Origin: Lepraria neglecta
Lineage: Eukaryota > Ascomycota > Lecanoromycetes > Lecanorales > Stereocaulaceae
Reading direction: 5' to 3'
Assembly (NCBI GenBank): GCA_033220425.1
Contig: CM065650.1
Span: forward strand, 4,154,001 to 4,218,000
Length of the DNA stretch: 64,000 nucleotides
Both the position numbers and the translations under genes were made by a program. Positions 11,495 through 22,792 of this stretch are shown here, one piece after another (positions within the stretch are counted from its first letter, which is position 1; the number at the start of each line of letters is the position of its first letter). The notes beneath the pieces are model-generated. The model was not told the DNA's origin, did no database searches, and worked only from the letters and a program-made list of their open reading frames with translations.

Positions 11495-11844
11495 TTATGA
11501 CTGCTCGTCAATATCCTTCCATATGCTCTGGATTTTCTCCCTCTTTGCCTTTGCCTTCTCTCTATTTCTCGCCGTTCGCTCTAATCGCTCTACCCGTAGA
11601 CATTTGTTGACTTCTGTCTTGGCTGCATTACATCCGCCGAGCGCCTTGTGTAGGAATCCCTGGGCATGGCATTCATCGAGTGCTGCCATGACTTCTTCGC
11701 AGCCTGCAGCTAGGATTAGGACGAGCATTCTGGAGGCGTCTAGGCGAGGGGCGAGGGGCGCGGGAGAAGACAGTGATCTGGATCTCGGGATTTTCGAGTG
11801 GAGTACATACCTCTGTTATCCTTGGTATGGAGATGAGGATGCAT
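11495..11844 (-). CDS. CMC2: Cmc2, twin CX9C mitochondrial cytochrome oxidase assembly protein
   Basis: Cmc2 is a small intermembrane-space protein imported by the Mia40 route and needed for cytochrome c oxidase biogenesis. Two exons, 11844-11811 and 11703-11495, encode 80 aa starting MHPHLHTKDN, the usual Cmc2 N-terminus. The twin CX9C motif is complete: CEEVMAALDEC followed by CNAAKTEVNKC. The C-terminal helix is basic and ends KIQSIWKDIDEQS. The 107-nt intron uses the GTATGT donor at 11810 and a CAG acceptor at 11704; both joins keep the frame. The gene is convergent with UTP23 and divergent from prefoldin 2, with 185 nt between the two ATGs. Confidence 0.92.
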
Positions 11845-12029
11845 CGCTATGCTAACAAGAGCCACAGGTGGAGCTTTCGGTGAAAGTGGATAGCTCGTTG
11901 CGGGCAAAATTGCGGACTTTCGTAGCGGAAGCTCTCCGTTGCCGCCAAGGCCTCTCGGATCTTTTGCTCGCCCTGCATCTCACACATTATTCTTCAGCCT
12001 GGTTACATCGAAGGCATGCAGCGACCGTG

Positions 12030-12595
12030 ATGGCACAGCCACAGATTACTGCGAAGAAGCAGCAAGGTAAGCATCTCGAAGTTCCTGTCATTTCAACTGC
12101 TGACAGCGGAACAGAGCTACAGCAACAATACACGAACTACAAAAACAGCCTGCAACAGCTAGCCCAGAGAATCGGCGAGATCGAGCAAGACACTGAAGAA
12201 CACAAGTACGTGCCTCCATTTCACCGGTCGTGCACCTTGAACCCTGCAGCCATCTGAGAACACCCTATTCGGACCCTTTGACGAAAACCACACCGCTTAT
12301 TCGCTCCTACAGACTAGTGCTAGAGACTCTAGGCCCACTACCACCCGATCGCAAGTGCTTTCGGATGATAAACGGTGTGCTAGTGGAGAGGACAGTCAAG
12401 GATGTCACTCCGGCGTTGCAGACAAATTCGGAAGGCTTGAAGAAGGTGCTGGAAGAGCTAGTCAAGCAATACAAGCGGCAGCAGGAGGATATGGAGAAGT
12501 GGAAGGTTAATCTACCAAGCGCGCATGATGGAGTTCTCGCTGACAGGGTTCCCTTTTTTCAGAAGAAAAACAACATACAGGTCGTTCAGCAGTAG
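12030..12595 (+). CDS. GIM4: Prefoldin subunit 2
   Basis: This beta-type prefoldin subunit belongs to the hexameric co-chaperone that passes nascent actin and tubulin to the CCT chaperonin in the cytosol. Exons are 12030-12066, 12115-12205, 12313-12505 and 12563-12595, giving 117 aa. The two coiled-coil helices flank the beta hairpin: ELQQQYTNYKNSLQQLAQ, then LVLETLGPLPPDRKCFRMI and NGVLVERTVKDVTPAL, then the return helix VLEELVKQYKRQQEDME. It ends KKNNIQVVQQ, as in other fungi. The last intron (12506-12562, GTTAAT donor, CTGAC branch site, long pyrimidine tract) is 57 nt and has no stop, so retention would add 19 residues in frame. Splicing is favoured because the family lacks this insert. 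Confidence 0.9.
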
Positions 12596-14665
12596 GCCTC
12601 TAAGCTTCGGTTCCATTCCTCAACAACCTCTTCGTGCATCGTGCTTGCCGTCAACAGCACGTGGTATTCAGCAAGGCGGGCAGAACCGTCATGAACCTCC
12701 AATGGCTCTGGAAACATGATGCTTACCTTTGATGCTCGTGATGGGCTCACCATGCACAACAATGCATCCGTGCCCAACCTTCTCGTCTACCGTATATAAC
12801 CTTTTCTAGAGCTTCAATTATTATCTAGGGCGATCTTGCACAAGCTATATGTCAAAAAGTTACCGTCATAATGGTCATTCGTCATTATCGAAACGCAGGG
12901 CTTGCAAATAAGTCGGCCTGGTTGGCACGGGGCGAGGCTTCAATGACTGGATCGTTAAACATGCAGGATTATGTCAAACGTGGGCAAGGCGATCATAGGA
13001 GGGGCTAAAACAAGGTACGGCGAGAATATGACTGGATAACCAACGTCACCTCGACTTCTACGCTGGTAAGCACAAGGCTTTCCATCATTGCAATACCAGA
13101 ATTTCCATCAGGTACCTGGGACTTTGTTCTGAGTCAACAGACTCCCATAGAGCTCCCAAAGTCACTCAGACATCTTCGCACCAGTAGGGAAATGTCTAGG
13201 GCGGTTGGCGCAAGGTCTCAGCACTTCTTCCCACCACCAGCATGCAATGCATGCGCTCTGAGGCTTACTGAACCGCTGCTCGATTCGGCTCACATTACTC
13301 TTTTGGTCGAGGTCGGTTCGCCATTTCGAGACTCAAACAGGTGAAACAGAGGCTGGAACAAGTGGTTCAAAACCAATCACTTGCGCATCAGCGGGTATCC
13401 TTCCAGACGTTTCATCCCACAGATGCGGATATCTCTCGAGAGGTTGAATCTCATTGTATGTACAGACGCTGTGATAGCCGCCAGTCTTAGCATGAATCGC
13501 AGCCCTTTCTAGCCTTTCAGCCGTTTTAGATTTGTAGCGTAGGCTGCCAGTTTCTTGAGGCTAGTAGTAGTGATGATGGATGCCGCTGGCATTGAAGGCA
13601 TTGGTGCCCAAGCCGGGGAATTAGAACCCCTCCCTCGAGTGGGCAGTTCGCAATAGCGCGGGTGTCAAATGCGTGGCAGATGCACGAGGGACAAGCATGG
13701 CCACGGAATCGACTGGGCTCTTGGGGCCAAAAATTAGGGCATCGATGCCAGCTGTCATTGGGAGACACTCCCGACGTGCTTGAAGACTGCCGCCGTGGAG
13801 CCGTGGTAGATCCCTGTCTAGCCTGGCTGCCTTTCCCTATTCAACAGTCTCCAATTCATCCATTGCCCGCTGGATGAGCCAATGCGACACAGCAGAACGT
13901 AACACACTCCTTGAGGCGACCGCACACGCGTTTGACGCGATCAGGTAGATCTGCAGCTTCACTCTTTATATCTTCGTTAGTTCTCTGTCTCCTGAGTGTC
14001 CATCGGACCCAACCCCCACCGGAGGAAGCTTCACTTCGGACTCGACGAAATTCCCAATCCCAGCTGTTCAACACCCCACCGCCAATTGCGCCTGAGAGCA
14101 AGACACGAGCTTGCCATACTAGCGCTTTCCGGGTTAGCAGACGAACGTATGCGCCGCCAACGTCAAGTACCTTTCTCGTGCCAAAAGCTAAGTCTTGAGA
14201 TAGTTCTCTGACCGCCATTGGAGCCCAACTGCCTGCGTGTCACCCTCCTTTACGAAGTGCACCGGCTCCGAGAGACTGCGCGTATCCGTCCACATAATCC
14301 TATTATCATACACGAATTGGGTTTAGTAGTGCTGGTTGAGCGGTGACACTCCCACGCTCTCGCGGGAGTACTACCAGCATCGCGCGTCATCGGGCGAATC
14401 TGTGTCTCTGCCCTCGGAAGAATTGGCGCAGCAATAGCCACTCCATAGCAAAGCCTCATTGAGATCGCGCAGAGAACAACACTAGGCTGCTGCTGAAAGC
14501 AAACCCAACGCAAACTTACTTACCCAAAACCCTGAACCCATTGTCCAGCACATCAACCTGCAGTCCGGCAAGCCGCCTATTCCGACCCAAGTTACTCGCC
14601 TTACGTCCAAGTCCAGTCTCGTTGAATCGGTTGGCTGCCTCGGGCTGCAGCCGCCCTTTATTATC
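12596..14665. other. Gene-free stretch upstream of HAP3
   Basis: About 2.1 kb without a supportable gene. Several open frames of 60-120 codons on both strands have no domain, biased composition or splice-linked partner. Part of it is probably the long 5' leader and promoter of HAP3. Nothing else was recognised. Confidence 0.5.
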
Positions 14666-15798
14666 ATGTCCGTTTCCCCACCGAAGGAGGGAGCTGAGCA
14701 AGGAGATGCGACCCCCGAGAATAATTCCGAGAGCATGGATAGAGGAGAAGAAGTACAGGCGCGAGAAGCGTACGATTTCGAGGTGAAGGAACAAGATAGA
14801 TGGTTACCGATTGCAAATGGTTGGTCCCAGTCGCTCCTGCCTGCATTCTCGTCCTATGAAGTGCGGCTTTTCTACTTGCGACGCTGCATGATGATGGAAC
14901 CCCGTATTGCCGTCGCTTACAAGGGTTCCACGCGCAATAATCGTTGGACTCCGAGGCCCATCTCCACAGTCTAAAGATCTGCGCCAGCATTCTGTTTCTT
15001 TAATCTCTATGGTCAAGAAACATTTGATTAGTGGGCGTTCACAATGTCCCGAAGTTCCCCGCATTCAATATCACCTCCTCCGCGTGGTTCAAGGCAACAT
15101 AGTCTTGTCTCTGATGCTAACATACGCAACTTTGCTCCAGTCGCTCGGATTATGAAGACAGCGTTGCCCGAGAACGCCAAAATCGCCAAAGAAGCAAAAG
15201 AATGCATGCAAGAATGCGTGAGCGAGTTTATTTCCTTCATAACAAGTGAAGGTACGCACATTCAGACAGATTGCGATGGACCCCCAGCTAACTCCTCCAG
15301 CCTCAGAAAAATGTCAGCAAGAGAAGCGGAAAACAGTCAACGGCGAGGACATCCTTTTCGCTATGACGTCCACGGGCTTCGAGAACTACGCCGAAGCGCT
15401 CAAAATATACTTGGCAAAATATAGAGAAGTAGGTCCTCTTCAGATCCATTGTTTCGAGTGCCCTCCATTTATCCCCTCCCTCTCATGTCAGCATGAGTCA
15501 AAGAGCGGATCAACTTATTGACTCCCAGTTCCAGTCTCAATCGCAACGAGGAGACAATCAAAATCAGCCACGGCCAGGCAGTGGATATGGCGCGGCCGCA
15601 GCACAGTCAACTGCAAGTGGGGCAAGTGTAGGCGCTGGGACAGATCCTTCGACGACAACAACTTACCAAGGACAAGAAGAGGGCGTAAACAGTATCCTCA
15701 GTCCCCACGGCCTTGATCCATCACAACCACAGGCTGGCTACGGAGCAGTCTATCCACCTGCTGCAAACAACAATGGCGTTGGCAACGAGCCGTATTAG
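14666..15798 (+). CDS. HAP3: CCAAT-binding factor subunit HapC/Hap3 (NF-YB histone-fold)
   Basis: HapC pairs with HapE through a histone fold and, with HapB, binds CCAAT boxes; in filamentous ascomycetes the complex also recruits HapX for iron control. Exons are 14666-14819, 15141-15251, 15301-15428 and 15529-15798, giving 220 aa. The conserved core reads [79 protein letters not shown] and [13 protein letters not shown]. The tail is Gln/Gly/Pro-rich. The first intron is 321 nt and its donor is GTTGGT, which is weak, but the join restores exactly the family sequence. The last acceptor is a tandem pair six bases apart. An in-frame ATG at 15044 inside intron 1 could give a form lacking the DRWLPIAN segment. 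Confidence 0.93.
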
Positions 15799-16910
15799 AG
15801 AGCTATACTTATCAACATCTAGAGCGTCTGCGCCATGAAGCGTCATCCCAGCTGACCAGACAACGCGCTCCGCAAAAGTTGGCGACCATCAGCCAGCGGC
15901 TTTGCTCGCCTGTGTGGGAAACCTGGACATTTTGCATTTACGACTACGAATATTTTAGCTGGTAGGATTTGCGGAGGATATACATTCGGAGGGAACGGGC
16001 TCGCGGGTGGTCATCTCGAAACGTGTACATTGACCAGTGGTCATTCTCAGAGGACTGCCCGTTTGATATTGCAACAGAAAAGTACGGACGAGCGTTTGGC
16101 TACCGGAGGACTTCAAGCATGGAGTCTGGGCATTTGGCATAGATTTCAGGAAGGCAACTAGGTGGAGAAATGGGGTCGATCATGCTGGTTTTCGTTGAGA
16201 TACCAAAAGGCCTAGGGGTCTGTGTAGGATACCATGTTGTTGATTTTGCTGGATACACATTTGCTCTGTGACTACGTGGAGAGGACCTTGACCTCTCCTC
16301 AGGGCTTGTTATGCCTGACAGTGACCAGCCAATACTGTTCTCGATGATGAAACTTTTCGACCTTTCATCATGCCGTACTGCCCTGCCCTAAGCTCAGAGC
16401 CATTGACCAATCACCAATTCCGGCTAAGAAGGCATCTCATGTTTGTAGATTCGCCTCTCGCTTACGTTCGCCTGCGTAGTCGGTCTGAACGCAAACGGCC
16501 CCCGCATCCTCCTAACCACTCCAACCTCACAGACATTCTCGTTTTATCATCTGACGTTTGAAACAACAACTGAGCTACATACCCTGAAGATGAGATTGAC
16601 GATCCACGGGATGTTAGGCCTCCTAGATAACGGCTAGCATCGGCGTGCTAGCAGAGCGTGGACTCGGGACGCTTGGAGAAGGGTGACGCAGATTGGAGAA
16701 GGACCTACCTCGTTTTCAACTTCCTTGTTTGATATTCTCCTGTCTCATACTCATTTGTTCTTTGCTGTGTGTTAGACTGCCCTGACTCTCAATTGTCTCC
16801 TGCGCCTGATCTCGAAACACTAGCAAAGCACAAAGCTTTGCTAAGTTCTTTGTTTGCTCAAACTTGCCTTTCTCGGCTTCTACTTCATACATTCTTCCCC
16901 ACTTCTCACA
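15799..16910. other. Intergenic: HAP3 3' end and aminotransferase promoter
   Basis: About 1.1 kb with no supportable gene. The last 150 nt before 16911 are pyrimidine-rich, as is common in fungal leaders. Confidence 0.5.
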
Positions 16911-18868
16911 ATGGCACCCCCAATGGCTACTGACATACAGGGCACCATGGATACCCAAATTGCAACTTTCTCCGACGGACTGAGCGTCAATGGCGTCGCA
17001 GCGCGCCGCTGCAAGGCGCCAAAAATGGCTGGAGGCATTGCGGCTCATGCTAGCAGCGACATGTTTAAAGGACCGGTAAGACTCTCTCCTACCCTAGGTC
17101 TTAAAGGCGATAGTCTGACGTATAATAGGGACGCGGAAAACCAAAAGCTAAGAGGTGGGATCGTACGTTCGTCTACAACCATACTGCGAAGGTGTTGGAC
17201 ACAGCGCTGATTGGGGAACAGACAGGTTGAATGAGGAAAGCAAGTCAAGGAAGGTTAGAACGTACTTGGGTATACAGAGAGGATGAAAACACTGACGGGC
17301 TCAACAGCCGTCCAGCTTGAAAGGTGCTGCCAAATATCTCAAGAATCCTGGTATGTGGTCTCCCGTCCAATTCTTCGGGGGATGAACTGTGCTAATTCCT
17401 GGCAGGCATCATAAATCTCGGCGGCGGCCTTCCCTCAAGCCAATACTTTCCCATTGAGTATATCGACGTCAAAGTACCATCTGCTCTACACTTCACGGAA
17501 CAAGAGACTAAAGAGCTGGGAGTTGTCAAAAGGATTGGGAAATATGATATTGAGGAGGAGAAGGGCATTTACGGTACGCCAGATACTACGGGGAAGTAGG
17601 ATGCACAGACGACTGAGTTATTGTGTTTAGACCTTCATGTGGGCCTCAACTATGGGCAAGCAACAGGCTCGGCACAAATGCTGCGTTTCGTAACAGAGCA
17701 CACAGAGGTAAAGCTCTTGCGCTGATATGTCTAGTTCATGGTTTATGCGAAATCACAGATCGTACACAATCCTCCATACCAAGACTGGCAATGCTGCATG
17801 AACGTCGGCAGCACGTCGTCCCTCGACCTGGCCTACCGAATGTTCGTCGCACGTGGGGAGTGTATCTTGACCGAAGAGTACACCTTCTCCACCGCCGCGG
17901 AGACCGTACGCCCAATGGGCGTCCAATGTGTTGGCGTAAAGATAGATGAAGAAGGACTCCTTCCCTCCGACCTTGATCGAATCCTGAGCAACTGGGACCC
18001 TTCCGCTCATAACAACGCTCCGAAACCCTGGCTACTTTACACTGTGCCTTCTGGACAAAATCCGACTGGTGCTACACAATTACACAACCGGAGGAAAGAG
18101 ATATACCGTATAGCCCAGAAGCATGACCTTTACATCCTCGAAGACGAGCCATACTTCTTTCTCCAAATGCAACCATATACTGGCCCCAATGCACCCGATG
18201 TTCCGCCACCAGCATCACACGAAGCCTTTATCAAGGCGCTTGTGCCGTCCCTTCTGAGCATGGACGTGGATGGGCGTGTCATGCGCCTAGACTCGTTCTC
18301 GAAGGTCATAGCGCCTGGTCTACGAGTAGGCTGGATCACAGCCTCGGAACAGATCATTGAGCGATTCGTGAGACATTCCGAAGTCTGCACGCAGAATCCT
18401 AGCGGGCTATCTCAATTGATACTTTTCAAGCTGCTCGAAGAGACATGGGGTCATTCGGGCTACTTGGACTGGCTGATCAATATTCGACTGGAATATACGA
18501 AGCGAAGGGACAACATTTGTTATGCCTGTGAGAAATATCTACCGCAAGAAATCGCAAGCTGGACTCCCCCAATGGCTGGCATGTTCCATTGGATCAAGAT
18601 CGACTGGCAACGCCATCCTTTCAAGGAGTCAAAGTCAATGCCTGATATCGAAGACGAGATCTTCCATGCGTCTATCGATAGGGGAGCTCTGATCTCGAAG
18701 GGGAGTTGGTTCCGTGCTGAGACTGATAATCCGGGCAACGACATGTTCTTCAGAACGACCTTTGCGGCTGCACCCGCGGATAAAGTGCAAGAGGCGATCA
18801 AGAGACTTGGGGAAGCTTTGAGAGCGGTCTTCCACCTTGAAGAAGCTACGAATGGTCCGGGCTGTTGA
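16911..18868 (+). CDS. Aromatic amino acid aminotransferase (Aro8-like, PLP fold type I)
   Basis: The enzyme transfers the amino group between aromatic amino acids (or 2-aminoadipate) and 2-oxoglutarate using pyridoxal phosphate. Seven exons give 542 aa: 16911-17075, 17129-17162, 17222-17253, 17308-17350, 17406-17573, 17631-17707 and 17759-18868. Family landmarks appear in order: KPKAKRWDHRLNEES, SSLKGAAKYLKNPGIINLGG, GLPSSQYFP, LNYGQATGSAQM, HNPPYQDWQ, SGQNPTGAT (Asn about 274), LEDEPYFFLQ (Asp about 302 and Tyr about 305) and DSFSKVIAPGLRVGW, where Lys about 355 should form the Schiff base. NPSGLSQL and the C-terminal RTTFA segment are also present. The substrate may be Tyr/Phe/Trp or aminoadipate, which sequence alone does not separate. 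The two smallest exons (34 and 32 nt) are supported by frame continuity. Confidence 0.9.
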
Positions 18869-19147
18869 TTTTTTCCGTGCTAAAATGAAATGTATCTCTT
18901 CCAATTCACGAACAAACGCGATATGAACAAAAGGAGCACCAGTGTTAAATTTTTTACTCTGTTACCCTCGCATTGCATCACCTTTTGGACGTAGCATAGA
19001 CTCGGTTTGCGCTAGATAGTCCACGAGTTTCAACTCTATATCGTACATAGACCCTTGAAGGCAACATTTTTCCCAAGGCATCCCAGTTCCGAGACGATGC
19101 CTTTTGTGATCGCTTGCAATGCCTAATACCATGCCACTTCAATGCTC

Positions 19148-19800
19148 TCAGTTTATAAAGTTCACACAAAAGAAGTGTAATATCAGGCTCCCAAACACGA
19201 AGTCGGCGAATGCTCTGTTCAAATCCAATATCAGCCATTGCTTCCTCATGGTCTCACTCCCCAGCATCTAGTCCATACGCAAACTAGGTAACGCGGTATC
19301 CGGCTCACCTCTCATGACTCACACTCCGAAACTCCATCTTGTTCTCCGGATTCGTTTGAATCCTCAAACTAGCCGTAAGTACGAATTGGCCTACTGTGGC
19401 ACTGAAGCCCGATAGGAAGGCGTTGAATGGCTGCATTACACATCAGCCCCCATCATCCCCATCATACCCTCTTTGCCCCCTCCCTAAATTCCTCCACCGC
19501 AAAGGGGCAAGCACTCACATAGTTCCCAACAAGCACACAATAAACAAATTGCAACCCGCCCACCATCACAAGAAATGCCATGAACACATCAATCAGCTTC
19601 ACCCTCTGCAGGGTCGTATTGAGATAATTGTTCCATAGGCCTATGAGCACATCTTGAGCTGATTGATTTGACCTTGACGAGAAGGATGAGGTGGAGGAGG
19701 ATTTGCTGTGGGTTGTGCTTTGGGAGGTGGAGGTGGTGGATTTGGGGATTGGAGGAACAGAGGAGTTGGAGGAGATTTGGGCGCGTTGTTTGGGCGGCAT
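19148..19800 (-). CDS. OST2: Oligosaccharyltransferase subunit Ost2 (DAD1 family)
   Basis: Ost2/DAD1 is a small integral subunit of the ER oligosaccharyltransferase that N-glycosylates nascent chains. Exons are 19800-19519, 19430-19309 and 19214-19148, giving 156 aa. The start MPPKQRAQ was preferred to an in-frame ATG 25 codons upstream because it opens the usual Ser/Thr-rich fungal N-terminal tail. The family core follows: [19 protein letters not shown], then [71 protein letters not shown] and the terminal VNFIN. Three hydrophobic segments are evident. The introns are 88 and 94 nt. The gene is divergent from the TMEM14-like gene. Confidence 0.94.
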
Positions 19801-20011
19801 TATGGTGTGGTGGGGAGATAGTTGGAGCTGGGTGTTTGGGAGGAAGGAGAATGGAAGGCAACGTTGCGATGCCAAGCCTTGAGATGTGATTCGACGCGGG
19901 AGCGTTCCGCCAGAGCTTCCTCCGCAATCTGCATCAACACCTTTTGGCTTCCATTACCATTCCAACCGCTCATTACAGGAGCAGTAGAGCTACCTCATAC
20001 AATCGCCAAAG
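19801..20011. promoter_or_regulatory. Shared divergent promoter, OST2 / TMEM14-like
   Basis: A 211-nt spacer between the ATGs of two small membrane-protein genes transcribed away from each other. No specific operator is visible. Confidence 0.45.
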
Positions 20012-20535
20012 ATGGTACGTTCCCCTATATTAGCCTCTTGCCCAGCTGTACACAGCTTCTCAAGATTTCGACCACCAGCTAAACAAACTAAACAGGCCGA
20101 CGAACCCTCCACCCAAGCTTTCATCCTCGCTCTTCTCACAGCCGGAGGAGGACTCACAGGCTATATACGCACTGGCTCCATCCCATCAGTCGCAGCGGGC
20201 ATGACTGTTGGTGCTCTGGTACGGTTGCTCTGACACCCCCAATTCCTCACCCAATAATGCCCCTCCTCCCTTTCGACCACAGAGCTATTACGATTGGCAT
20301 CATCACCCTAGGAGATGGCTAACCGATGCCCCAATAGTACGGACTCGGCGGCCTCCGCATCCGCAACCGTCAACCCTATGGCGTTGAATTAGCACTGCTG
20401 GCTAGTATCGTACTGGCAGGGAGCAGTGTACCAAGAGCTATCAAGACGATGAAGCCGTTGCCGATTGGGTTGAGTGTTGTTGCGGCTTTTGGGTTGTATA
20501 GGTTCGGCACTGTGTGGAGCGCGCAGGCGAGATGA
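20012..20535 (+). CDS. TMEM14 / UPF0136 family small membrane protein
   Basis: A 107-aa protein of the TMEM14 family, whose animal members sit in the mitochondrial inner membrane (TMEM14C is linked to haem precursor transport) or the ER. Exons are 20012-20014, 20096-20218 and 20338-20535. Exon 1 contributes only the ATG, followed at once by a GTACGT donor; the second exon continues ADEPSTQAFILALLTAGGG. Family motifs include GGLTGYIRTGSIPS, AAGMTVGALYGLGGLRIR and GVELALLASIVLAG, with four hydrophobic helices that alternate with glycines. The length matches the family. Whether the role is mitochondrial here is inferred from relatives only. Confidence 0.88.
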
Positions 20536-20731
20536 AGGGCTTAGACTTAAGGAAGGGGGTGAGAAAGGAAAACACCAGGGGAAAAGCAAGGGTCGGGAGT
20601 AATGGATGATTATGAATGCAATGATTGTGACAAGGTAGCTTTAACACCATGTGGTCATGTCTCGTGTGCAAATGCTACCATTCGAGCAACTTGTTCCAAA
20701 GTGATATCTTAGATACATTATCTCTTCTGCG

Positions 20732-22656
20732 TCAACTCTCAGGCCGTGTCTCGTCAGGTTCTGGGTCCTGGATTACTTCGTCTTCTTCTTCGTTCAACAT
20801 GTATCCAATATCTACACTGTTTCGCAGCACTTCTCGCGCCTGCTCCTCGTCATCGATGTTCATATCATCCTTGATCAACAGCAGCGCAAGTTCAGGGACT
20901 AAAACAGCTTGCACGAATTCCGAGACGCCCCCAGATGAGATCAAGTCGTCAGACGCCGAGAGGCGGCGGAGCTTGCTTGTAAATTTGGACATGATATTCT
21001 CCGTCCTGTCTTAGGTCAGCAACGTGAATCTCTCTAGCTCTACCTGGAAAAACCAGGGTACACACATCACCCTTGCGCCCCTACTTCCATAGTACCCTGG
21101 ACTCAGTTCCTCAATCCGGCTCGCAGTCAGCACGTCCTGCCGCAGCGTCTTTTTCTTCCTACTTTGAACCACATCCTCAAATGCATTTCTGTAGAATGAG
21201 GGCCTTCTCTGTTGCAAGATATCATCAAGAGGGGCATGGAATTGACTCAGACGATTGCTGAGGTTTGGCCAGTCGATGGTAGGATACTGCAATTTCTTCC
21301 ATTCCTCTTCTGCAGCACGTTTTTGGTGAGTTTTGCAGAACTGGGCTTGCTGACGAATGCTTGGTCGTTCTTTGACATTGATGCGCTCTTCTAAGAAATC
21401 CTTATCGACAGGCTCCTTGCAGAATGGACATATTGAGGGCTTCGGTGTTGGTGGAAGTATAATATCTTCTGGCAATGCGATTTCGTCAATTTCGTCACTG
21501 GCATAAGGAACATCAAAATCTTCAGGCACAGAGGTGAGAGGTGATGATGACGTTGTTATTGCATTAACGGACGTAGAAGGCTCTGATGGTGTATCGACAG
21601 ATGAGGGGGGAATTCTGAGTTGCAGGTCTAATACACCAAGCTTGTCCACTACAAAGTTGGCTTTGTCTTGAAGGTCGGGGCTAGTCAGTCCTTTAGAGTT
21701 CCTCGCAGGCGCCGAAGATCTTGTGGTCCTCGAAGCGTCCGCTCCCTCGAGCACAGTTGGGGCTTTGAAAATTGGACCTGCCTTCTGTTTCGTAGGCGTA
21801 GCTTTCTTCGGAGACAATCTTTTGGGCTGCTTGAAGGTTTGCTTTGGCGTGCCTTGGGAAGCTTCTTGAGTGTCCTGAGATGAACGCTGCGAAGCTCTCC
21901 GAGATCGTGGTGTGGTCTCGTTCGATGGCGGCTTTTTGAAGATTGGCTCTTCAGATTCTCGAGAAGTTCTTTTACCTGCATGACATCAGAAAAGATCTGG
22001 TCGTTGAATTGAGGTTGCGTACCTTGAGGTAGAGGAACTCCGAAGTTAGGCCTCTTGAACGTAGGCTTCCCGTTTTGGCTCTCCTGAGAAGCTGTCTTCG
22101 CAGACTTCCTCGGACTCTTCACAGTTTGTAACTCATGGTGCAAGTTCACCAGCTGTGACGATTTCTGTTGATACGTTTTCCTAGCTCTCTTAGATTGAGA
22201 TCCAAAAGGTTCCTCGTCGTCCTCCATCACACTTTTGATCCTCTTCTGGCTACTTTTGGAGCCATTGCGACTTCCAGAGCTCGACCTGGAGAGAGGACTA
22301 GAAGCAGGGATGTTTAATGGTTCGTTCCAGAATTCTCCTCTAGAATCTGTAGCTTCCTTTTTCGAAGAAACCATAGCCGTATCCTGCCCTATCCGTCCCA
22401 ACGCAGGACTTTTCCTCTTGCGACTGCCATCCCTAGACCAAGAATCATCAGACCGCACTTCCTCCTTCTCCGAAGCCTCCGAAGCTTCATCGCTGGAGTC
22501 CTTCGGAGGAGCAAAGATGTCGGAATTGGTGGGGCTGGGGCCTTTGGTTTCCAGCTTTGGACTGCTCTCTAGTAGACTGCCACGGAATTGATATTCATTT
22601 CTGGTCATTCCAATCCTTCTGGGGGCTTTGTTGCTAAGGTCTAATAGAGTTGCCAT
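20732..22656 (-). CDS. Rtc4-like protein (restriction of telomere capping 4 domain)
   Basis: The yeast member RTC4 was named from a genetic screen with telomere-capping mutants; the biochemical role of this family is not established. Exons are 22656-22023, 21975-21066 and 21005-20732, giving 605 aa. Residues 1-370 are basic, Ser/Lys/Pro-rich and disordered-looking. A putative zinc site CPFCKEPV followed by QFCKTHQKR opens the conserved region, then YPTIDWPNLSNRL, RIEELSPGYYGSRGARVM, NIMSKFTSKLRRL and VSEFVQAVLVPELALLLIKDD, the end of the RTC4 domain. The introns are 47 and 60 nt. A start at 22677, seven codons upstream in frame, is possible. Domain assignment rests on remembered family pattern. 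Confidence 0.82.
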
Positions 22657-22735
22657 TGCTATTGTCGTAGATATCATACCTAATGTTCATGAAATTTGCC
22701 CATCGACTCTCCATTATTGAGACATGGCACTTTCC

Positions 22736-22792
22736 GCGTAGTCTATGCAGGTGAATTACCTCGTCCGGTAAGGCGTGCCGCTTCCAGCTAGC
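22736..22792 (+). repeat. Short dispersed repeat, copy A
   Basis: This copy starts GCGTAGTCTATGCAGGTGAA and ends near GCTAGC. It aligns with copy B at 23899-23957 in the same orientation with about nine substitutions and a 2-nt indel. Most differences are transitions. The parent element was not identified. Confidence 0.7.

Noticed and set aside
11388-11855. Plus-strand 155-codon frame opposite CMC2
   Set aside because: The minus strand encodes the complete twin CX9C protein with good splice sites.
13856-14218. Minus-strand 120-codon frame upstream of HAP3
   Set aside because: It has no splice-linked partner or recognisable domain and reads as non-coding leader sequence.
16770-16800. GCN4/CpcA-like site TGACTC before the aminotransferase
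   Set aside because: The seventh base does not fit TGASTCA and a single partial match of this length is expected by chance.
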